From Litoreibacter halocynthiae (lineage in GTDB: Bacteria; Pseudomonadota; Alphaproteobacteria; Rhodobacterales; Rhodobacteraceae), in NCBI RefSeq assembly GCF_004365635.1, contig NZ_SOBH01000002.1, forward strand, positions 248,001-312,000: 64,000 bases of DNA. The letters run 5' to 3'. This document shows positions 59,892 to 64,000 of this stretch, piece after piece. The position numbers were made by a program, and so were the translations under genes. The notes under the pieces were generated by a model that searched no databases, had not been told where the DNA came from, and saw only the letters and a list, made by a program, of their open reading frames with translations. Positions within the stretch are counted from its first letter, which is position 1. The number at the start of each line of letters is the position of its first letter.

Positions 59892-60497
59892 ATGACACCT
59901 GCAAAATTCTGGGACGGCGTGGCGGAGAAATACGCCAAGATGGCGATACGTAATCCCGAGCAATATCACCTGTCACTGGAGCGCACGCGCTCGTACCTGC
60001 GCAACGAGGACCGCGTGTTGGAACTGGGCTGCGGCACCGGATCCACCGCGTTGCTGTTGGCCCCGAGCGTGGCGCTCTACACCGGCTCCGACGTGTCCCC
60101 GAAGATGATTGAGATCGCCAAGGACAAGCTGGCTGAGGCGGATCAAAGCAACCTCGATTTCATTGTAGCGGATGCGGATAGCGACGCGCTTGGCACGGCT
60201 TACGACGCGGTCATGGCCTATAACCTGCTGCATCTGGTGGATAATTTACCCACCACGCTGCGCCATATACACCAGATCACGCGCGAAGGCGGATTACTGA
60301 TCACCAAGACACCGTGCCTCGGCTCCAAGAAGTGGTTGTTCGCGCCATTGCTTTGGGTGATGCAGCTCTTTGGCAAAGCTCCCGACGTGCTGCTGATCAA
60401 GTCTGCCTATCTGGAACAGTCAATTACTGATGCGGGCTACGAGATCATCGAGGCCGCCGATTACGGTAGCCGCTATGTCGTGGCGCGAAAAACCTAA
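59892..60497 (+). CDS. Class I SAM-dependent methyltransferase
   Basis: The 201 residues have motif I VLELGCGTG (42-50), the acidic SAM-ribose residue in GSDVSPKMIEIA, and motif post-II DAVMAYNLLHLV. It resembles UbiE/Methyltransf_11 small-molecule methylases; a hydrophobic segment (KKWLFAPLLWVMQLFGKAP) could sit on the membrane. Substrate unknown. GGAG lies 7 bases before the ATG at 59892. Divergent from the LysR gene, which may regulate it. Ends 4 bases inside the convergent nusB end. Confidence 0.85.
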   Translation: MTPAKFWDGVAEKYAKMAIRNPEQYHLSLERTRSYLRNEDRVLELGCGTGSTALLLAPSVALYTGSDVSPKMIEIAKDKLAEADQSNLDFIVADADSDALGTAYDAVMAYNLLHLVDNLPTTLRHIHQITREGGLLITKTPCLGSKKWLFAPLLWVMQLFGKAPDVLLIKSAYLEQSITDAGYEIIEAADYGSRYVVARKT

Positions 60498-60961
60498 AAC
60501 GCGTCGGGACGGGCTTCGCGGGCCATGTGGTCGAGTACCGCATTCACGAATTTGGATTCCTTGCCTTCTGGAAAGAAGGCTTTGGCGACGTCGACAAATT
60601 CCACGATGATCACCTTGGGCGGCGTTTTTCCTGCAACCAGCTCGGCACCCGCTGCGCGGAACAGCGCGCGCAGGGTCGGGTCGATGCGGTCGATGGGCCA
60701 TTTGGCGACCAGCGCGCGGTCGGTCATCTGGTCGATTGTCGACTGCTCGGCCACTGCGCCCTCAAGCAACGCGCGGAAGGTCACAACGTCGCCTTCGATC
60801 ATTTCATTGTCGTCGATCACTTCCCCGAAGCGGTGGTCCTCAAACTGCGCGCGCACCTTGTCGATGCTGTGGTCGCTATGCTCCATCTGGAACAGCGCCT
60901 GCACAGCATAAAGCCGCGCGGCGGAGCGCATGGCGCGTTTTTGGTTACCTGAAATGGTCAT
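60494..60961 (-). CDS. nusB: Transcription antitermination factor NusB
   Basis: With NusE/S10 binds boxA RNA and promotes rRNA transcription antitermination. The 155 residues form the all-helical NusB fold: the Arg-rich start KRAMRSAARLYAVQALFQ (boxA contact), IDPTLRALFRAAGAEL and the C-terminal FVNAVLDHMAREAR. It follows ribH with a 4-base overlap (ATGA), the conserved rib-nusB arrangement. Confidence 0.94.
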   Translation of the reverse strand: MTISGNQKRAMRSAARLYAVQALFQMEHSDHSIDKVRAQFEDHRFGEVIDDNEMIEGDVVTFRALLEGAVAEQSTIDQMTDRALVAKWPIDRIDPTLRALFRAAGAELVAGKTPPKVIIVEFVDVAKAFFPEGKESKFVNAVLDHMAREARPDAF

Positions 60962-61494
60962 GCGATCTGGAAACTCTCATCATCATCGTTTGAGCGCGGC
61001 AAGAATCCCACACCCGAATTGGAAGCGCCGTATTTGCGCTGCAACGCGATGAGATGCAAGGCCGCAGCGGCGGCTCCGCCACCTTTGTTTTGATCTTTCG
61101 GATCGGCGCGGACCTCGGCCTGCTTGCGGTTTTCGACCGTCAGGATGCCGTTGCCGATATTTGCGCCCTGCAAGCCCAGCAACATCAACCCGTGAGAACT
61201 GTCATTGCAGACGGTGTCGTAATGCGTGGTCTCGCCGCGAATGATGCAGCCAAGCGCGACGAAGCCGTCGAAATTAGACTGGCGGAAGGCGATGCGGATC
61301 GCGGGCGGGATTTCCAGCGCGCCGGGGACGTTGATGATTTCCACGGTGGCACCAGCCTTCTCGGCCTCGGCTTTGGCTCCTGCGATCAGGTTGTCGGCGA
61401 TGTCCTTGTAGTAAGGCGACACGACAATGGCGAGCTTGACCGGCTTGTCGAACGCGGGCGTGTCCATGATGTGATGTTGCTCTGCGGTGGCCAT
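60958..61494 (-). CDS. ribH: 6,7-dimethyl-8-ribityllumazine synthase
   Basis: Penultimate enzyme of riboflavin synthesis, condensing the pyrimidine intermediate with 3,4-dihydroxybutanone phosphate from RibB. The 178 residues carry SPYYKDIADNLIAGA, VPGALEIPPAIR (phosphate/substrate loop), GCIIRGETTHYD (with catalytic His) and GILTVENRKQA. The C-terminal about 40 residues extend beyond the usual 155. Between ribBX (3-base gap) and nusB. Confidence 0.95.
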   Translation of the reverse strand: MATAEQHHIMDTPAFDKPVKLAIVVSPYYKDIADNLIAGAKAEAEKAGATVEIINVPGALEIPPAIRIAFRQSNFDGFVALGCIIRGETTHYDTVCNDSSHGLMLLGLQGANIGNGILTVENRKQAEVRADPKDQNKGGGAAAAALHLIALQRKYGASNSGVGFLPRSNDDDESFQIA

Positions 61495-61497
61495 GCT

Positions 61498-62589
61498 TTA
61501 GGCTCCTTCGATGGGACGTGTGCCGGTGATGGACAGCCCGTAGGCGTCGAGACCGACGACCTTGGGGGACGGGGAATTGGTCAGAAGCTCCAGCTTTGAC
61601 AGGCCAAGGGCCGCGAGTATCTGCGCACCTAGACCGTATTGACGCAGCGTGTTGGGGGATTGTCCGCCCTCGGGGTCGATCTTCATTTGCGTGTCGCGCA
61701 GCAGGACAACGACGCCGCGGCCTTCCTTGGCGATGGTGTTCATCGCCCGCGCCATTTCGGACGCGGGGCTAGGACCGAGGCCCAGCACGTCCTCGACCGG
61801 ATTGAGCGCGTGCATGCGGGTCAGCACAGGCGCGTCGGTGGTCAGGTCGCCCTTGGTGAGAACGATATGCTCGGCGCCTTGGGTTTCGTCAGTGAAGACG
61901 CGCATCATCCAGTCGCCGCCGAACTCGGATTTGACGGGGCGCTGAGCGGATTCGTTGACCAGATTGTCGTGGCGGCGGCGATAGGCGATCAGGTCGGAGA
62001 TTGTGCCGATCTTGAGCGCATGGCTCTGCGCGAAGGCGATCAGATCCGGCAGGCGCGACATGGTGCCGTCCTCATTCATGATCTCGCAGATCACGCCGGA
62101 CGGGTTCAGGCCCGCAAGGCGGGACACGTCCACGGCGGCCTCGGTATGGCCTGCACGGACCAATACGCCACCATCGCGCGCACGCAACGGGAAGACATGG
62201 CCGGGGGTCGCGATGTCCTGCGGGCCTTTGCCCGCGTCGATGGCCACGGCCACCGTGCGGGCGCGGTCATGGGCGGAGATGCCGGTGGTCACGCCCTCGC
62301 GCGCCTCGATCGAGATGGTGAACGCCGTTTCGTGGCGCGAGGAGTTGTAGGAGGCCATCAGCGGCAGGCCAAGCGCGTCGATGCGCTCCGACGTAAGCGT
62401 CAGGCAGATCAGGCCACGGCCGTGGGTTGCCATGAAATTCACCGCTTCGGGCGTCGCCATTTGGGCGGGGATCACCAGATCGCCCTCGTTCTCGCGGTCT
62501 TCATGATCCACGAGGATAAACATGCGCCCGTTGCGCGCGTCCTCGATAATGTCCTCGATGGGGGAAATGGCGTCGGCGTAATCGTTCAT
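61498..62589 (-). CDS. ribB: 3,4-dihydroxy-2-butanone 4-phosphate synthase with degenerate GTP cyclohydrolase II domain (RibBX)
   Basis: Makes the four-carbon precursor of lumazine from ribulose 5-phosphate. The N-terminal domain (about 1-205) is intact: ILVDHEDRENEGDLV, THGRGLICL, HVFPLRARDGGVLVRAGHTEA. The C-terminal half (about 210-363) has the GCHII fold, but the segment that should hold the three zinc cysteines reads LTRMHALNPVEDVLGLGPS, with none, so it cannot be a normal GTP cyclohydrolase II. Such RibBX proteins are known; a separate ribA is expected elsewhere. Start at 62589 (MNDYAD). Confidence 0.92.
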   Translation of the reverse strand: MNDYADAISPIEDIIEDARNGRMFILVDHEDRENEGDLVIPAQMATPEAVNFMATHGRGLICLTLTSERIDALGLPLMASYNSSRHETAFTISIEAREGVTTGISAHDRARTVAVAIDAGKGPQDIATPGHVFPLRARDGGVLVRAGHTEAAVDVSRLAGLNPSGVICEIMNEDGTMSRLPDLIAFAQSHALKIGTISDLIAYRRRHDNLVNESAQRPVKSEFGGDWMMRVFTDETQGAEHIVLTKGDLTTDAPVLTRMHALNPVEDVLGLGPSPASEMARAMNTIAKEGRGVVVLLRDTQMKIDPEGGQSPNTLRQYGLGAQILAALGLSKLELLTNSPSPKVVGLDAYGLSITGTRPIEGA

Positions 62590-62692
62590 GTGCAGCATCC
62601 TTTGATGGCCTGCCAATTAGAGGGTTTGGCGGCGCTTGGGAAGGGTGCAGGGCAATGTCGTGACGTCGCGGGGGCTGTGAGGTGGGAATTTA

Positions 62693-62716
62693 GGTATTTT
62701 TGAAGCAGTGATGGGG
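62693..62716 (+). repeat. Intergenic repeat, weak copy 3
   Basis: GGTATTTTTGAAGCAGTGAT and following GGGG resemble the elements at 3032-3052 and 41608-41627 (TATTTT, then A-rich, then CA..ATG). More diverged than the other two. Confidence 0.3.
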
Positions 62717-62730
62717 AGGGAGGCGCATGT

Positions 62731-63312
62731 TTAGCGGCCCGTGTGTTCTGCGCCGAAGTAGCGGTCGGAGGGCAGAAACCCAGCGAGGCGCGCGGCCATA
62801 GACCAGTCACGCTCGTGGGTGGTGTCGCCGATAACGAGGACGCCGTCGAGCGGAAGCTGCGCCGCACGGAGCGGGGCTTGAACAGCGGCGCGAATGTCGG
62901 ACCAGCCTTGCGCGAAATGCGGCGCGCGGGCGGTGGCGATAAGGAGGCCGTGGGAGGCGAGGCTGTCGCGAAGGGCCTCGGGAGAAAGCGGGCGGTGGAC
63001 GAGCGCGGTGCAGGTCGCCTCTATCTGTACCAGAGCGTACGCACGGGGGCTTGGTTGCGTGTCGCGCAGCATGCGCAGGGCATTGTTCGAGAACAAAAAG
63101 CCCACCACATCGCGCCCCGTCGACGCGCGTACGGATGCATAGGTTTGATATGGCAGGCCGAGCGCCTGAGCGCGTTTGACGCGGGTGCGCAGGATTTCGA
63201 TGGGAAGGGTTGGCAGCAAGGCCGCCCGCGCTTTGGTCCACGCGTGTTTGCGGAAGGCGAAACCGGCCTCCATGGTGGGGCCGTTGTTATGGCCGATCTT
63301 TGCGCGTGACAT
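62731..63312 (-). CDS. Hypothetical protein in the riboflavin operon
   Basis: Not recognised. The 193 residues begin KIGHNNGPTMEAG (about 5-17), an IGHNNGP motif found at the start of diverse alphaproteobacterial proteins. A helical region with RTRVKRAQALGLPYQTYASVRASTGRD follows, then an alpha/beta part (GVLVIGDTTHERDWSMAARLAG). No signal peptide or membrane segment. It lies between the GNAT gene (30 bases) and ribB on the same strand, so it may be co-transcribed with the rib genes. Confidence 0.7.
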   Translation of the reverse strand: MSRAKIGHNNGPTMEAGFAFRKHAWTKARAALLPTLPIEILRTRVKRAQALGLPYQTYASVRASTGRDVVGFLFSNNALRMLRDTQPSPRAYALVQIEATCTALVHRPLSPEALRDSLASHGLLIATARAPHFAQGWSDIRAAVQAPLRAAQLPLDGVLVIGDTTHERDWSMAARLAGFLPSDRYFGAEHTGR

Positions 63313-63342
63313 CCTGCGTTTCCCTTGTCGCGATGTGCTACC

Positions 63343-63876
63343 TTACCCGTTGGTGGGCTTGGTGCGTGCATCAAGGCTCAGGATGTCATTGGGATAGCTC
63401 TGATCGCCAATTTTAAAGGCGATTTCACCGAGTTTGGTGAAATTTTGTGCAGCATAGAATGCGCGCGCCTTACTGTTCTGGCTGTTCATCGCCAACCAGA
63501 TCGAGCCGGTTTCCAGCTTCAGCCCCGCCTCCAGCAGCGCCTGCCCCAGCCCCCTGCCCTGATGACGGGGCTGGATATAGAGCGAGACCAGCTCGGTCGG
63601 GATTGTACCACCCACCGGATCGGGGCTGGTCCGGTTGATATGGATCAGCCCGTCGATGCCGTCCCGGTTTTGCGACACGATGAAGCTATGAGCGGGATCG
63701 TCGATCCAGCCCTTGAAGCGTGCGGGCGTGAAATGCGCCAGCGCATAATCCGCGAAATGCGCATTGATGCCGTGGCGGATATAGGTGGAGAGCCAGACCT
63801 CCAGCGCCAGTGCCGCAAGGCTGGACGCATCAGATGAGGTGGCTGCGCGCAAAGTCGGCGCGATCAGTTGCCCCAT
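63343..63876 (-). CDS. GNAT-family N-acetyltransferase
   Basis: The 177 residues have the GNAT fold: LAALALEVWLSTYIRHG, then the acetyl-CoA binding motif A VSLYIQPRHQGRGLGQALLE (Q/RxxGxG/A as RHQGRGLG) and the C-terminal LAMNSQNSKARAFYAAQNF. Acceptor unknown. Overlaps the ribE end by 13 bases, so it belongs to the rib transcript. Confidence 0.86.
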   Translation of the reverse strand: MGQLIAPTLRAATSSDASSLAALALEVWLSTYIRHGINAHFADYALAHFTPARFKGWIDDPAHSFIVSQNRDGIDGLIHINRTSPDPVGGTIPTELVSLYIQPRHQGRGLGQALLEAGLKLETGSIWLAMNSQNSKARAFYAAQNFTKLGEIAFKIGDQSYPNDILSLDARTKPTNG

Positions 63877-64000
63877 TCTTGCAACCGTGCGACGTAGCGG
63901 GCGAGCGTGTCGATTTCCAGATTGATCCGGTCCCCGAGCTTTGTGTCGCCCCAGTTGGTGGCCAGCTTGGTGTGCGGAATGAAATTGACGCCGAAGCGGT
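63864..64000 (-). CDS. ribE: Riboflavin synthase alpha subunit, C-terminal end, cut by window edge
   Basis: Only the last 45 codons are inside the window, reading RFGVNFIPHTKLATNWGD and then GDRINLEIDTLARYVARL before the stop at 63864. The IPHTxLxT and GDxVNLExDxxARYV blocks are diagnostic of riboflavin synthase, which dismutates two lumazines to riboflavin. It completes the operon ribE, GNAT, hypothetical, ribB, ribH, nusB. Confidence 0.9.
   Translation of the reverse strand, partial: RFGVNFIPHTKLATNWGDTKLGDRINLEIDTLARYVARLQEWGN

Noticed and set aside
1-64000. CRISPR arrays, insertion sequences, prophage genes
   Set aside because: No regularly spaced repeats, transposase, integrase or phage structural genes were seen on either strand.

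Overview
This window is a chromosomal segment of a GC-rich alphaproteobacterium, almost certainly a member of the Rhodobacteraceae (roseobacter group). The assignment rests on the gene set and order: the riboflavin block ribE / ribBX / ribH / nusB; the propionyl-CoA block pccA / pccB / mutase with an ScfR-type regulator; CarD; FdxA with an S4-domain protein and a Suv3-like helicase; HdaA; RpoH; MmcB; and several small families typical of Rhodobacterales (DUF6476, DUF6497, DUF6324, DUF6502). The assignment is from memory of families, not from a search.

Layout. 1-8.1 kb: the end of a KefC-like antiporter, divergent cobT and cobS, carD, fdxA, an S4 RNA-binding gene that appears to start at CTG, the long helicase, and a TPR protein. 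8.2-22.3 kb: SCP2 and lysophospholipase genes, lolDC, a universal stress protein with a sodium:alanine symporter, proS, ppx, a YeeE/YedE transporter, ppk, hdaA and a PerM-like permease. 22.3-41.5 kb is carbon metabolism: methylmalonyl-CoA mutase, both propionyl-CoA carboxylase subunits, RidA, an ScfR/PccR-like regulator, lldD and pyruvate carboxylase. Together these carry propionyl-CoA to succinyl-CoA and pyruvate/lactate to oxaloacetate. Small lipoproteins and a sulfotransferase-like gene are interspersed.

41.6-50.6 kb: a phosphodiesterase, oligoendopeptidase F, a slightly AT-richer GT-C-like membrane protein, small regulators, an ankyrin protein, rpoH, and rluD head-to-head with a DUF6476 gene. 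50.7-53.7 kb is the most unusual part: a tightly coupled three-gene cassette next to tRNA-His. It encodes a DUF4123 (type VI secretion effector-chaperone) protein, a small protein with a metzincin zinc-protease signature, and a lipoprotein. It looks like an orphan T6SS chaperone / metalloprotease effector / periplasmic immunity cassette with no VgrG or PAAR gene nearby.

53.7-64 kb: a VWA lipoprotein divergent from a DUF6502 gene with paired operator-like repeats between them, mmcB, an ArsR/SRPBCC pair with its own paired operator, a probable 6S RNA with a recognisable promoter, a LysR/methyltransferase divergent pair, and the riboflavin operon, with ribE cut at the right edge. No insertion sequences, CRISPR arrays, prophages or rRNA genes are visible.
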